Assembly: GCA_963696625.1 (NCBI GenBank)
Contig: CAVOKZ010000032.1
Location: 7,455 to 71,454, forward strand
Source: JAWVFN01 sp963696625
GTDB lineage: Bacteria > Actinomycetota > Thermoleophilia > Solirubrobacterales > 70-9
DNA length: 64,000 nucleotides
Direction: 5' to 3'
Below are positions 33,997 through 44,146 of the stretch, in pieces. The notes below the pieces were generated by a model. It had not been told where the DNA came from, made no database searches, and saw nothing but the letters and a program-made list of their open reading frames with translations. The translations under genes and the position numbers were made by a program. Within the stretch, counting starts at the first letter, position 1. Each line of letters begins with the position of its first letter.

Positions 33997-34576
33997 AGCG
34001 CGAACCGGTCCCGGCGCGGTGATCGAAGAAGCGCCACTCGTAGCCGGCCGCCTCTACGGCCTCCGCACCTGGCGCGTTCGCTGGCGCGCCAGCCGCCCCG
34101 TCCTCTCCGGCGTCTTTCAGAGCGCCCCCTGGAACGACGCGCTCGAGGCGACCAAGGCCCGCTGCCGCGGCCACGGCCGCACCCAGCACTCGGCGCCGGC
34201 GCCCGACTGCCGCTGCGGCATCTACGGCATGCACCCGTCGCGGATCGGCGAGTGGTTCGAGATGACCCGCAAGCCGTTCGACTGGGGTCCGACCGTGCAC
34301 GGGATCGTCGAGGCCTGGGGCCGGGTCGAGCTCCACGAGGACGGCTTCCGCGCCGAGCTCGCGCGCCCCTACGCGATCGTCCACGTCGAGGGCTACGGCA
34401 CCTGGAACGAGTCGCGCGAGATCGCCGAGGCGATGGGAGTCGAGCACCTGATCTTCGAGCGCGTCTCCGACGTCGCCGAGTACTGCGAGGAGAACGGGCT
34501 GGGGATGGACCGGGCGACGGTTGCGGAGCTCAATCCGTATCGGGACACACTCGGCCCCGAGCGCGCGGCTTCCTAG
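33997..34576 (+). repeat. 580-bp direct duplication of 31084-31663
   Basis: Sequence 31084-31663 recurs at an offset of 2913 bp. Over the first ~490 bp I see a single mismatch; in the last ~80 bp there are about ten. The upstream junction follows directly on a fragment that reads YKGGSLEF on the minus strand, a tail also seen in the MMPL remains at 35239. The duplicated pair brackets a TA locus and the IS110. Confidence 0.85.
34019..34576 (+). CDS. Conserved hypothetical protein with CxCGIY motif, copy 2
   Basis: Same 185-residue protein as at 31106, differing by Gln to His in the RCRGHGRTQHS segment and Val to Ala at the end. Start GTG 34019. Unlike copy 1 it has no upstream coiled-coil operon, so its expression would depend on a new promoter in the IS110-side junction. 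Confidence 0.7.
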   Translation: MIEEAPLVAGRLYGLRTWRVRWRASRPVLSGVFQSAPWNDALEATKARCRGHGRTQHSAPAPDCRCGIYGMHPSRIGEWFEMTRKPFDWGPTVHGIVEAWGRVELHEDGFRAELARPYAIVHVEGYGTWNESREIAEAMGVEHLIFERVSDVAEYCEENGLGMDRATVAELNPYRDTLGPERAAS

Positions 34577-34605
34577 CGGCCTGAACTGACAAAGCCGTTC
34601 GGCTC

Positions 34606-34625
34606 TGTATACATTTGCGTATACA
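34606..34625 (+). promoter_or_regulatory. Palindromic operator over the start of the third TA operon
   Basis: TGTATAC (34606-34612) and GTATACA (34619-34625) are exact complements around six bases. The right arm includes the A of the antitoxin ATG, so a bound repressor would block initiation directly. Confidence 0.55.
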
Positions 34626-34894
34626 TGGCTGCAAAGAGCACAGCGAAGATCTCGCCCACCGTGCGGGTCCATCCAAGAACACGCGAGCAGCTCCGGCGTC
34701 TCAGCACGGCGACTGGGCGTTCGACGCCCGACCTTCTTGCCGAGGCGGTCGACCGCGTTGAGCAGGACGGGCTGCTCGCATCTGCCAACGAGGCTTTCGC
34801 TGCGCTGCGAGAGGATCCGGAGGCTTGGTCTGAGGAGCTTGAGGAGCGGCGCGCCTGGGACGGCGCGGAGACCCCGCCGGATCGAGGAAGGTGA
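34625..34894 (+). CDS. RHH-type antitoxin (MazE-like partner)
   Basis: 89 residues from ATG 34625. TVRVHPRTREQLRRLSTATG and RSTPDLLAEAVDRVEQDGLL form an RHH-like domain; the acidic tail (EDPEAWSEELEERRAWDG) resembles antitoxins paired with MazF. GTGA overlap with the toxin at 34891. Confidence 0.85.
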   Translation: MAAKSTAKISPTVRVHPRTREQLRRLSTATGRSTPDLLAEAVDRVEQDGLLASANEAFAALREDPEAWSEELEERRAWDGAETPPDRGR

Positions 34895-35232
34895 AGAAGC
34901 CGAGGCGCGGCGAGATCTGGGACGTGAACCTCGGAGCCACGCAGGGTCACGAACAAGCCGGACGCCGCCCCGCCCTGATCCTCTCGGTCGACAGCTTCAA
35001 CCACGGGCCGAGTGGATTGGTGATCGCGGTCCCCCTGACCACCCGCTTTCGCCGCCAGCCGCTTCACGTTCGAGTCGAGCCGCCCGAGGGCGGGTTGCGG
35101 CGGCGGAGCTTCGCCAAGTGCGAGGACGTTCGATCGGTCTCGGTCAAGCGCCTGGCGCGCAGGCGAGGGAAGCTCAAACGGGAAACCGTCGCCGCGGTCG
35201 CCGCCCGGGTACGCCTCCTGGTCGGGGCTTGA
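34891..35232 (+). CDS. MazF/PemK-type endoribonuclease toxin
   Basis: 113 residues from GTG 34891. Family motifs: RRGEIWDVNLGATQGHEQAG, RRPALILSVDSFN, VIAVPLTTRFR, and SFAKCEDVRSVSVKRL with the conserved Thr/Ser-type position. MazF toxins are sequence-specific mRNA interferases inhibited by the partner antitoxin. Length fits the family. Confidence 0.92.
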   Translation: MKKPRRGEIWDVNLGATQGHEQAGRRPALILSVDSFNHGPSGLVIAVPLTTRFRRQPLHVRVEPPEGGLRRRSFAKCEDVRSVSVKRLARRRGKLKRETVAAVAARVRLLVGA

Positions 35233-35238
35233 CCCGGC

Positions 35239-35723
35239 TCAGAAGCTCCAGGCTGCCGCCCTTGTAGGGCTTCGCCGGCTTCTTCGCCGGCGAGGACGAG
35301 CATCGCCGGGGAGAAGGTGAGCACGGTGGTCGCGGCGAGGGTGATCGCGTCGTGGTCGTTGTCGGTTCGCGCCCGCGCGTGCTCGATCTGGCTCATCAGG
35401 AACACCTGGTGGTCCATCGAGAGGCCGAAGAGCACGGCCGGCCGCTCCAGACGCCCTTGTCGGCCTCCTTCGGCTTCGGGCGCAGGGTAGGCGGGCATGC
35501 GGGCCGAGTCGATCTTGGTCCCGACCAGCGCGAGGACCGCCGGCAGCAGGGTGATCGCCGCGGCGACGGGTGCGATCGTCGGCACGCCGACGACGTGACC
35601 GAGCAGGCCGATCAGCGACAGCCCGACCAGCAGGCCAGCACCGACGAGCACGAGCCAGCCGAACAGCACCGCCACCTTGTGATGGGCAATCGAGTAGCCG
35701 AGGCGGTGGAGGAAGCGAGCCAA
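35239..35723 (-). pseudogene. MMPL-family transporter remnant
   Basis: Pieces of an RND/MMPL lipid transporter in order but with most of the gene missing. There is an N-terminal cytoplasmic start and TM helix (LGYSIAHHKVAVLFGWLVLV), then later TM segments (VAAAITLLPAVLALVGTKID), then the conserved FGLSMDHQVFLMSQIEHAR, and a C-terminal tail KKPAKPYKGGSLEL in another frame. At least one deletion and one frameshift are needed. A second copy of the tail sits beside the IS110 (33971-33998). Confidence 0.78.
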
Positions 35724-35752
35724 AGCCGGACTTCAGCCTATGCTCTGCCGCC

Positions 35753-36763
35753 GTGGCTAAGTCGCCAAAGAGCCGAGCGGTCGAGCCGCGCGCCGACCGG
35801 GTCCTGCCCGGGGTCTGGCGCCTGCGCCTGCCGCTGCCGTGGCCCGGCGTGCCGCACGGCAACGCCTGGGCGGTGGAGGGTCAGGGCGGCGTCGTCATGT
35901 TCGACACCGGGATCGGCGGCAAGGGTCGGATGGCCGAGTTCGAGCAGGCGCTGCGCCAGACGGGGTTCGCGGTCGAGGACGTGAAGCTCGTCGCCTGTAC
36001 CCACTCTCATGTAGATCATTTCGGCAACTCTGCGCCGATCTCCACTATTTCGGGATGTGAGGTCTGGGTTCATCCAGCGTGGGGACACGTGCGAAAGCTC
36101 GTCGATGACCCGGACGCCGCGTTCGATGCGCAGATCGAGGTCGCACGGCAGAGCGGCGTCCCGCCCGAGGGCCTCGAGCTCTACGTGAATATGCGCCGCG
36201 GCGCCGAGACCGGGATCGACGAGCTGCCGACGCCCGACAAGGACCTGCTGCCCGGGGTCGAGGTCGAGACCGACCTCGGCGCCTGGCAGGTCTACGAGAC
36301 CCCCGGCCACGCGCCCTCGCACGTCTGCTTCCATCAGCCCGAGCGCAAGTTGCTGATCTCGGGCGACCACCTGCTCGGCCGCGTCTCGCTGTTCTTCGAC
36401 CAGGGGCACACGCCCGATCCCCCCGGCGAGTACCTGCGCGGGCTCGACGAGATCGCCCCGCTGGAGATCGACCTCTGCCTCTCGGGCCACGGCCGCCCCT
36501 TCCGCGACATCCACGCCAAGATCGACGCCAACCGCGCCGAGACCGCCGACCAGCTCGCCCGCGTCCGCGGCGCCCTCCGCGAGGGCGAGAAGACCGCCTT
36601 CGAGGCGGTCCCGGCGCTGCTCGGCGACGACTCCAGCCCCCAGGCCGCCGGCTGGGGCCTGCAGCTCGTGCTCGCCTACTTCGACCACATGCGCGAGCTC
36701 GGCGAGGCCGCGCCGGTCGAAGGAACAGACCCAGTTCGGTGGCGACTGACGAAGAAGTCGTAA
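35753..36763 (+). CDS. Metallo-beta-lactamase fold hydrolase
   Basis: 336 residues from GTG 35753. Metal ligands are in the family order: THSHVDHFGN (HxHxDH), GHAPSHVCFH, ISGDHLLG with the bridging Asp, and LSGHGRPFRD with the last His. A C-terminal helical region (AETADQLARVRGALREG) is like that of glyoxalase-II-type or RNase-Z-unlike MBL hydrolases acting on thioesters or small esters; substrate not determinable. The stop TAA is the first codon block of a 39-bp tandem repeat. Confidence 0.88.
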   Translation: MAKSPKSRAVEPRADRVLPGVWRLRLPLPWPGVPHGNAWAVEGQGGVVMFDTGIGGKGRMAEFEQALRQTGFAVEDVKLVACTHSHVDHFGNSAPISTISGCEVWVHPAWGHVRKLVDDPDAAFDAQIEVARQSGVPPEGLELYVNMRRGAETGIDELPTPDKDLLPGVEVETDLGAWQVYETPGHAPSHVCFHQPERKLLISGDHLLGRVSLFFDQGHTPDPPGEYLRGLDEIAPLEIDLCLSGHGRPFRDIHAKIDANRAETADQLARVRGALREGEKTAFEAVPALLGDDSSPQAAGWGLQLVLAYFDHMRELGEAAPVEGTDPVRWRLTKKS

Positions 36764-36913
36764 CGACTGTTAAGGGTCTGACCCCGGGTTTGACTCTCGT
36801 AACGACTGTTAAGGGTCTGACCCCGGGTTTGACTCTCGTAACGACTGTTAAGGGTCTGACCCCGGGTTTGACTCTCGTAACGACTGTTAAGGGTCTGACC
36901 CCGGGTTTGATTG
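36758..36913 (+). repeat. Four tandem copies of a 39-bp unit
   Basis: Units begin at 36758, 36797, 36836 and 36875 (the last is three or four bases short). Each holds TAACGACTGTTAAGGG and the palindrome GGGTCTGACCC, related to the palindromes at 50737, 50792, 52963, 53081 and 53135. The copies look identical. The array starts inside the MBL gene's last codons and could act as a transcription terminator or protein-binding array. The rest of 36914-37073 holds no gene. Confidence 0.9.
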
Positions 36914-37073
36914 CTGATGTCTGGGAGTCGAAAGCGCAGTTCGACGAGTTCGCGCGTTCCCGGTAGGCGGGTGGACGATCGCGGGGTCCGTGCCGCCCGC
37001 CTGCTACGGTGCTCCGCGACGGAGGGCACCCGCCCCCGTGAGGTTCCGAATTCTCCCAGCGCTTCTCTTTGCT

Positions 37074-37099
37074 CTCGGGGTTTAACGAATCTCCCCGAG
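37074..37099 (+). promoter_or_regulatory. Leader hairpin before the DEAD-box gene
   Basis: CTCGGGG (37074-37080) pairs with CCCCGAG (37093-37099) around a 12-base AT-rich loop, 35 bases before the start. RNA-helicase genes often carry structured, cold-responsive leaders; that use here is inferred. Confidence 0.45.
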
Positions 37100-37133
37100 G
37101 CATTCGCCTCATACATAAGGAGAAACGCAACAC

Positions 37134-38423
<1,290 letters not shown>

Positions 38424-39318
38424 CGAACCAGTTGGATCCGTTGTCAGCGACGATCACCCCATAGCGCTTGAGCGCGATCGCGATCGCGCGCGCCGGACCA
38501 CTGAAGCCGGATACGTCGTATCCGGCGTTCAACCTCAGCCGCATCCCCATCGGGGGTGCGGCTGAATTCGTTGTTGAGCCGGCGCAATGCGAGGCGGGGT
38601 GGAGCCAGGCGTCGCGGGTCGAGCTGAAGGTGATCCGCAGGGCGTGGTCGATGCCCCCGCCGGCGGCCTCGTCGAAGCGGGCGAGCCCGGGGAATATCGG
38701 CAGGCCCGCGGCGTCGGCCGAGGTGAAACCGTCGGTGCGCAGCGCCGGCGAGCGCAGATCCCAGATCGTTCCCTGGTCGGCGTTCCAGTGCTTCTTCGGC
38801 TTCTTGGAGAAGAACGCCCGGTAGAGCTCGAACAGCTTGCAGCGCTTGCGATCGATCGCGAGCACGTGGCGGTCGCCGTCCGAGCTCTGGCCGCCCTCGA
38901 TCGGCGCGTTGCCGGGCACCCGGTAGGCGCCGTGGCTCGACTCGTCGCCGTAGGCGGTGAAGTTGACCTTGACCTTCTTTGCCTTGCGCCCGACCACCGC
39001 GTAGGGGAAGCCGTACTCGCGCGGCGAGCCGAAGTCGGGATGCAGCTCGTCGCCGCCGTGGGCGTTTATGTAGGAGACGATCGCCGCCGAGTTGGGATCG
39101 AGCGGCGCCTGGGAGACATCCTGGCTCCAGGCGGTCTGGTCGTCGGCGGAGGGCGCGTTGGCCGCTCCGGTGAACCGCGGGAACACCGGGCAGGCACCGA
39201 GGCTCGGGTAGGGCCCGCGCGGGTGCCCCTTGTGCCTCTTCTTGGCGAGCGCGAAGCCGCCCGCGCCCGCGAGGGCGAGCAGCGCGACCAGCCCGATCGC
39301 AACGGTCCCACGCTTCAT

Positions 39319-39659
39319 GTCACCAGATTAGGACTAGCCATAGCCGGCGTCTCCGAATAGAGACAGACCCTGGAACGCGAAGAAGGGCCGCCGTCCTGGC
39401 GACCCTTCTTACGTTCGGCCCCTTCAGGACGGGCAGGGGGTACGTCGTAGGGGGCCTGTACTTGGGGGTATGTGTTGGCCCAAGCGACGGGAGGCGCCAA
39501 CATGCGGCAACGCCTGGACCTATGGGCTGGGAGACATCTTGGGCGTCCGGCCCAGGTCTTCGTCTCCCGGCTCCAAAAGTATCGGTCGCGCCTCAGGGGA
39601 GGTAAATACTCAATACGGGTGATCTTTGAGGCTGTTCTCTGCCTGCTTGGACAGGCGTT
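39319..39659. other. Intergenic region, one hairpin
   Basis: No convincing gene. AAGAAGGG (39380-39387) pairs with CCCTTCTT (39403-39410), a plausible terminator or attenuator between two minus-strand genes. The G-rich stretch at 39420-39480 has no motif I can name. Confidence 0.4.
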
Positions 39660-40580
39660 TCATACCGGGGCAAGGGCGGTTGCGAGCGCCGAGCCCCAGA
39701 GGATGTCGTGCTCGGAGGCCTCGACCTCGCCGAGCCCGAAGCTGCGCATGACCTCGACCAGGATCACCACGCCGGCGACGATCGTCGGCGCCCGCCCCGG
39801 GTGCAGGCCGGGCACCTGGAGGCGCTCGGGCAGCGGCATCGCGGCGAGGCGCGAGAACATCCGCTGGATCGCGGCGAGTGACATCCGGCGGCCGTGGACG
39901 CGGGCGGGGTCGTAGGGGTCGAGCTCGAGATCGATCGCGGCCAGCGAAGTAGGGGTGCCGGCGACGGCGATCCCCCGGTCGGCGCGCGCGGCCGGGTTGT
40001 CCGCGGTGGCCGCGTCGATCCGGGCGCGGACATCGTGGGCGAGCTCCTCGAGCTCGGCGGTCGAAGGCGGATCGTCGAGCAGGTGGCGCTCGGTGTGGCG
40101 CACGGTGCCGACCTGAAGCGAGGCTTGGAAATCGACCTCGCCGGCCCGCCCGCAGGCGAGCTCGGTCGAGCCGCCGCCGATGTCGAAGACGAGCGTGCGG
40201 TCGGTGATCTCGCGCCCGGCGGTCGCGCCGAGGTAGGTGAGCCGCGCCTCTTCCTCGCCGCTGAGCGTCTGGGCGTCGAGGGCGAAGCGCTCACGCAGCT
40301 CGGCGATGAAGGCGTCGCCGTTGGATGAGTCGCGCACGGCGCTCGTCGCCAGCGCGGCGACGCGTTCGGCGCCCATATCCTCGAGCACGGCGACGTAGTC
40401 GCCGACGACCGCGCAGACGTCCTCGATCGCCTCCGCGCCGAGCTGGCCCGAGAGGTCGACGCCGCGGCCGAGGCGGGTGACGGTGTTGCGGCGCTCGAGC
40501 TCCCCGACCTCGCCGTTCTCGACGTCGGCGACGAGCAGCCTGGTGGAGTTTGTCCCGAGATCGATGACGGCGACGCGCAC
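39660..40580 (-). CDS. Ppx/GppA-family exopolyphosphatase
   Basis: 306 residues from ATG 40580. An actin-like ATPase-fold phosphatase: VAVIDLGTNSTRLLVADVEN (phosphate 1), AALATSAVRDSSNGDAFI, TLSGEEEARLTYLGA, VFDIGGGSTELACG (phosphate 2), and IVAGVVILVEVMRSFG. It hydrolyses polyphosphate or pppGpp. Length fits short Ppx proteins lacking the HD C-terminal domain. Confidence 0.93.
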   Translation of the reverse strand: MRVAVIDLGTNSTRLLVADVENGEVGELERRNTVTRLGRGVDLSGQLGAEAIEDVCAVVGDYVAVLEDMGAERVAALATSAVRDSSNGDAFIAELRERFALDAQTLSGEEEARLTYLGATAGREITDRTLVFDIGGGSTELACGRAGEVDFQASLQVGTVRHTERHLLDDPPSTAELEELAHDVRARIDAATADNPAARADRGIAVAGTPTSLAAIDLELDPYDPARVHGRRMSLAAIQRMFSRLAAMPLPERLQVPGLHPGRAPTIVAGVVILVEVMRSFGLGEVEASEHDILWGSALATALAPV

Positions 40581-40862
40581 AGGCGGATGCTAATGCGCAC
40601 AGGCTCAACTACCCACGCTCGTTGCGGATAACTCCTGTCCACGCTCAAGCAGGTGGACCGGGGTGCCGACCCAACAAGAGTGAGGCGCATGCGACCACAA
40701 GTCACCCCCGTGGGCTCAGCCGAGGCTCCGCCCGTGGGCGGGATCGGCCGCCCTTGGCGCCGCGGCGGCGGTTCGCCGGGAAGCCCTTCGCGCAGGGGGC
40801 CGCCGGCCGCTCCGCGCCCCGGACCTGTCCAGCTGACCGGAAGCGCCTCGCGATCGGGCTGG

Positions 40863-41234
40863 ATGAAGACTTTCCACATCACCACCGGCATCCTTGCCTG
40901 GGGCGGGTTCGTCGCGCTCTGGGTCTGGCAGCTCGAGGTCGCCGCCCCCAGCCACTGGGAGATCGACGTCGAGGTGATCGCCGGCTTCATCATCCTCTGG
41001 GGCCTGTTCACGGTCTCCTGGGTCAACTGGAACCGCAGCATCTACCGCCGCCGCCACCGCCGCACCGAGGCGCTGGTCACCGACGTGGAGTTCGACCACG
41101 ACTCGCTCGGCCGCGAGATCGTCGCCTCACCGCAAGCGCGCCACGACGGCGGCCAGATCTTCGTCGCCATCGACGAGGAGGGGCGCAAGCACTACGTGCC
41201 GGTGGACGAGATCGAGAGCCTCGGCGATGTCTGA
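40863..41234 (+). CDS. Small membrane partner of the glycosyltransferase (PgaD/IcaD-like position)
   Basis: 123 residues from ATG 40863. Two TM helices (TGILAWGGFVALWVWQLEV, VIAGFIILWGLFTVSWVNW) are followed by a basic stretch and a short cytoplasmic domain ending VPVDEIESLGDV. It overlaps the next gene's start by 8 bp. The two-TM, glycosyltransferase-adjacent layout recalls PgaD/IcaD, but sequence similarity is not evident, so partner status is inference. Confidence 0.7.
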   Translation: MKTFHITTGILAWGGFVALWVWQLEVAAPSHWEIDVEVIAGFIILWGLFTVSWVNWNRSIYRRRHRRTEALVTDVEFDHDSLGREIVASPQARHDGGQIFVAIDEEGRKHYVPVDEIESLGDV

Positions 41235-42504
41235 GCTGATCCGTTCCATCGCCGATCAGCCCTACTACTTCGTGCTGATGGTGTTTCTCGGGCTCTACCC
41301 GGTGACGACCGCTGCCTACTGGATCGCCGGTGCTCTCTACTTCTACCGGCACCGCGAGGCCGGCGGCGACGAGGGCTTCTACGACCTCGACGAGTGGCCG
41401 ATGGTCTCGATTCTGGTGCCCGCCTACAACGAGGAGCGCTCGATTATCGACACGGTCGAGCGCCTGATGGACCTCGACTACCCCGACTACGAGGTGATCG
41501 TCGTCGACGACGGCTCGAGCGACCTGACCTCGGAGCTGATGGCGCCCTACGCCGAGGCCGGCGCCATCAGGCTCCTCACCAAGCGGGTCAACGAGGGCAA
41601 GGCGATGGCGCTCAACGACGCGCTGCCGCTCGCCGAGGCCGAGATCCTGCTGATCGTCGACGCCGACGGCCGCCCCGAGCGCGACGCGCTGCGCTGGATG
41701 GTCCCCCACTTCGTCAAGGTGCCGCGGCTCGCCGCGGTCACCGGCAACCCGCGGGTCGCGAACACGACGACGCTGCTGGCGAAGCTGCAGGCGATCGAGT
41801 TCTCGGCGACGGTCTCGGTCCTGCGCCGCGCGCAGGCGACCTGGGGCCGGCTGATGACCTTCTCGGGAATCTGCACCGCGCTGCGCAAGAGCGCGGTCGA
41901 GAAGGTCGGGCGCTTCCAGGTCGGCATGGAGACCGAGGACATCGCCCTCGCCTGGCAGCTCCAGACCTACTTCTCCGACGTCCGCTACGAGCCGCGCGCC
42001 CTGTTCGCGATGGAGGTGCCCGAGACCTTGAAGGCGTGGTGGAGTCAGCGCACCCGCTGGGCCCGCGGACTCGCCCAGGTGCTGCACGCCAACTCCGGCA
42101 TCTTCAAGCACTGGTCGAAGCGGCGCATGTGGCCGGTCTGGATCGAGGGCGCGCTATCGAGTCTCTGGGCCCACCTGTTCATGGTCGCCGCCTTCTTCTG
42201 GGCGCTGGCGATCTGGTTCGGCGTCTTCGGCTTCGCCGGCAACCCGATCCCCAACTACTGGGGGATGCTGATCGCGACCGTGCTCATGGGCCAGATCATG
42301 ATCGGGCTCTGGCTCGACGGCCGCTACGACCCCTCGGTCAGGCGCTACTTCCTCTGGGCGCCGATCTATCCGATCGCCTACTGGGTGATGGTCGCCGCCG
42401 CCGCGGTTGGCGGCACGATCCCGGGGCTGCTCGCCGATCGCGACGGCCCGGTGACCTGGACCCAGGAGCGCTACGACCAGGACGAAGTCCCGGTCAGCAG
42501 CTGA
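41227..42504 (+). CDS. Family-2 glycosyltransferase (PgaC/IcaA-like)
   Basis: 425 residues from ATG 41227. An N-terminal TM region is followed by a GT2 domain: VSILVPAYNEERSIIDTVER, EVIVVDDGSSDLTSEL (UDP-binding), LLIVDADGRPERDAL (DxD-type), METEDIALAWQLQTYF (catalytic TED) and SQRTRWARGLAQ (QxxRW). At least three TM helices follow. This is the layout of processive enzymes making beta-linked exopolysaccharide such as poly-N-acetylglucosamine. No deacetylase or export gene is near, so the polymer is not determined. Confidence 0.88.
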   Translation: MSELIRSIADQPYYFVLMVFLGLYPVTTAAYWIAGALYFYRHREAGGDEGFYDLDEWPMVSILVPAYNEERSIIDTVERLMDLDYPDYEVIVVDDGSSDLTSELMAPYAEAGAIRLLTKRVNEGKAMALNDALPLAEAEILLIVDADGRPERDALRWMVPHFVKVPRLAAVTGNPRVANTTTLLAKLQAIEFSATVSVLRRAQATWGRLMTFSGICTALRKSAVEKVGRFQVGMETEDIALAWQLQTYFSDVRYEPRALFAMEVPETLKAWWSQRTRWARGLAQVLHANSGIFKHWSKRRMWPVWIEGALSSLWAHLFMVAAFFWALAIWFGVFGFAGNPIPNYWGMLIATVLMGQIMIGLWLDGRYDPSVRRYFLWAPIYPIAYWVMVAAAAVGGTIPGLLADRDGPVTWTQERYDQDEVPVSS

Positions 42505-42515
42505 CGGCCAGCGGC

Positions 42516-44072
42516 TCACCAGGTGTCGACGAAACGGTGGCTGTGCGGGGCGATGCCGCCGGCCGCGGCGGCGAAGGTCTGCGACAGGACGGCCCGGGTC
42601 TCGGCGGGGTCGATGACGTCGTCGAGCTCGAACACGGTCGCGGCGTTGAGCGCCTTGGCGTTCTCCTCGGCCGCCGCGGTCAGCTCCCGCACGCGCCGCT
42701 CGCGCTCTTCGGGGTCGGCGATCGCCTCGAGCTCGCGGCGCATCGCCAGCCGCACGGCGCCCTCCAGGCCCATCGGGCCGAGCTCGGACGAGGGCCAGCC
42801 GACGGTCAGCAGCGGCTCGTGCAGCGAGCCCGCGGCCATCGCCTGGGCGCCGAGCCCGTAGGCCTTGCGCAGGATCACGGCGCAGAAGGGGACCCGCATC
42901 GTCGCGCCGGCGACGAACAGGCGCGAGCAGCGCCGGACAAGCGCCGTGGCCTCGGCCTCCGGGCCGACCATCATCCCCGGGGTGTCGATCAGACTGACTA
43001 CTGGGAGGCCGGTGGCGTCGCAGAGCTGGAGGAAGCGCGCCGCCTTGTCGGCGGCCTCGGCGGTGATCGCGCCCGCGTAGTAGGTCGGGTTGTTGGCGAT
43101 CACGCCGACGGGGCGTCCTTCGAGCCGGGCGAGGGCGGTGCTCATCGGCTTGGCGAAGGCGGGGCGGAGGAAGGTGACCGAGCCGCGGTCGAACAGGGTC
43201 TCGATCACCGGGCCGACGTCGTAGGCGCGCTTGCGGCGCTCGGGGACGGCGTCGCGGAGCGCAGTCTGGTCGGCCGCCTCCCATTCGGACTCGGGGTGGG
43301 TGAAGTAGCCGAGCAGGCGCTTGGTGATCGCCGTCGCCTCGGCCTCGTCGGCGGCGACGACGTCGATCACGCCGTTGGCCTCCTGGACCGAGCTCGGGCC
43401 GATCGCGTCGGGGTCGACGTCGCCGAGGCCGCCGCCGGCGATCATCGCCGGCCCGCCCATGCCGAGCGAGGAGCCCTCGGTGGCGACGATCAGGTCGGCG
43501 GCGCCGGCGAGCACCGCGTTGCCGGCGAAGCAGCGGCCGTGGACGACGGCGATGCGGGGCACGATGCCCGAGAGCCGCGACCAGAGGGCGAAGGCGCGGG
43601 TCTGGAGCCCCGAGACCACGGCGTGGTCGGTGTCGCCGGGGCGGCCGCCTCCGCCCTCGGCGAAGATCACGGTCGGCAGCCGCATGCGCTCGATCAGCTC
43701 GAACAGCCGGTCCTTCTTCATGTGGCCGATCGTGCCCTGGGTGCCGGCGAGCACGGTGTAGTCGTAGGAGAGCACCGCGCAGGGCTCGCCGCCGATCCGC
43801 GCCGTGCCGCCGATGAAGCCGTCGGCGGGCGTGCGTTCGATCAGCTCGCTCAGCTCGCGGCGCCGCCGCTGGGCGGCGACCGCGAAGCGCCCGTACTCGA
43901 GGAAGCTGCCGGGGTCGATCAGGTCGTCGAGGTTCTTGCGCGCGGTGCGCCCGCCCGCGGCGTGGCGTTTGTCGACCGCCTCGGCGCGCCCCGCGTCCTC
44001 GGTCAGCCGCCTGCGCGCGAGCAGCTCGGCCAGGTCCTCGCCCTCGGGATCTTCCCCGCTCACCGCGTGCAT
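42516..44072 (-). CDS. Acyl-CoA carboxylase carboxyltransferase (beta) subunit
   Basis: 518 residues from ATG 44072 (GTG 44063 possible). Carboxyltransferase domain pair of the crotonase fold: LIDPGSFLEYGRFAVAAQ, DYTVLAGTQGTIGHMKKDR and FAEGGGGRPGD in the N half; NNPTYYAGAITAEAADKAAR, VSLIDTPGMMVGPEAEA and ILRKAYGLGAQAMAAGS in the C half. It transfers carboxylate from carboxybiotin to an acyl-CoA (propionyl-, acetyl- or longer). No biotin carboxylase/BCCP subunit is in the window, so it must pair with one encoded elsewhere. Confidence 0.92.
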   Translation of the reverse strand: MHAVSGEDPEGEDLAELLARRRLTEDAGRAEAVDKRHAAGGRTARKNLDDLIDPGSFLEYGRFAVAAQRRRRELSELIERTPADGFIGGTARIGGEPCAVLSYDYTVLAGTQGTIGHMKKDRLFELIERMRLPTVIFAEGGGGRPGDTDHAVVSGLQTRAFALWSRLSGIVPRIAVVHGRCFAGNAVLAGAADLIVATEGSSLGMGGPAMIAGGGLGDVDPDAIGPSSVQEANGVIDVVAADEAEATAITKRLLGYFTHPESEWEAADQTALRDAVPERRKRAYDVGPVIETLFDRGSVTFLRPAFAKPMSTALARLEGRPVGVIANNPTYYAGAITAEAADKAARFLQLCDATGLPVVSLIDTPGMMVGPEAEATALVRRCSRLFVAGATMRVPFCAVILRKAYGLGAQAMAAGSLHEPLLTVGWPSSELGPMGLEGAVRLAMRRELEAIADPEERERRVRELTAAAEENAKALNAATVFELDDVIDPAETRAVLSQTFAAAAGGIAPHSHRFVDTW

Positions 44073-44080
44073 CCTACGAC

Positions 44081-44106
44081 GAAGGGCCCGGTTTCCCGGG
44101 CCCTTC
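44081..44106 (-). terminator. Strong hairpin downstream of the cold-shock gene
   Basis: An 11-bp perfect stem (GAAGGGCCCGG with CCGGGCCCTTC) around a four-base loop, 40 bp after the cold-shock gene's stop and before the carboxyltransferase. There is no T tract on either strand, so termination efficiency is uncertain. Confidence 0.6.
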
Positions 44107-44146
44107 GGCTGATTCGGTGCGGGCCCCAGGTGGGCCCGAAGCGGAT

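Noticed and set aside
36758..36913. CRISPR array
   Set aside because: The 39-bp units are directly tandem with no unique spacers and no cas genes are near.
39420..39659. A riboswitch in the G-rich intergenic region before the Ppx/GppA gene's 3' side
   Set aside because: I could not fit a known consensus (c-di-GMP, SAM, cobalamin), and it lies downstream of both flanking minus-strand starts except one; only a simple hairpin is supportable.
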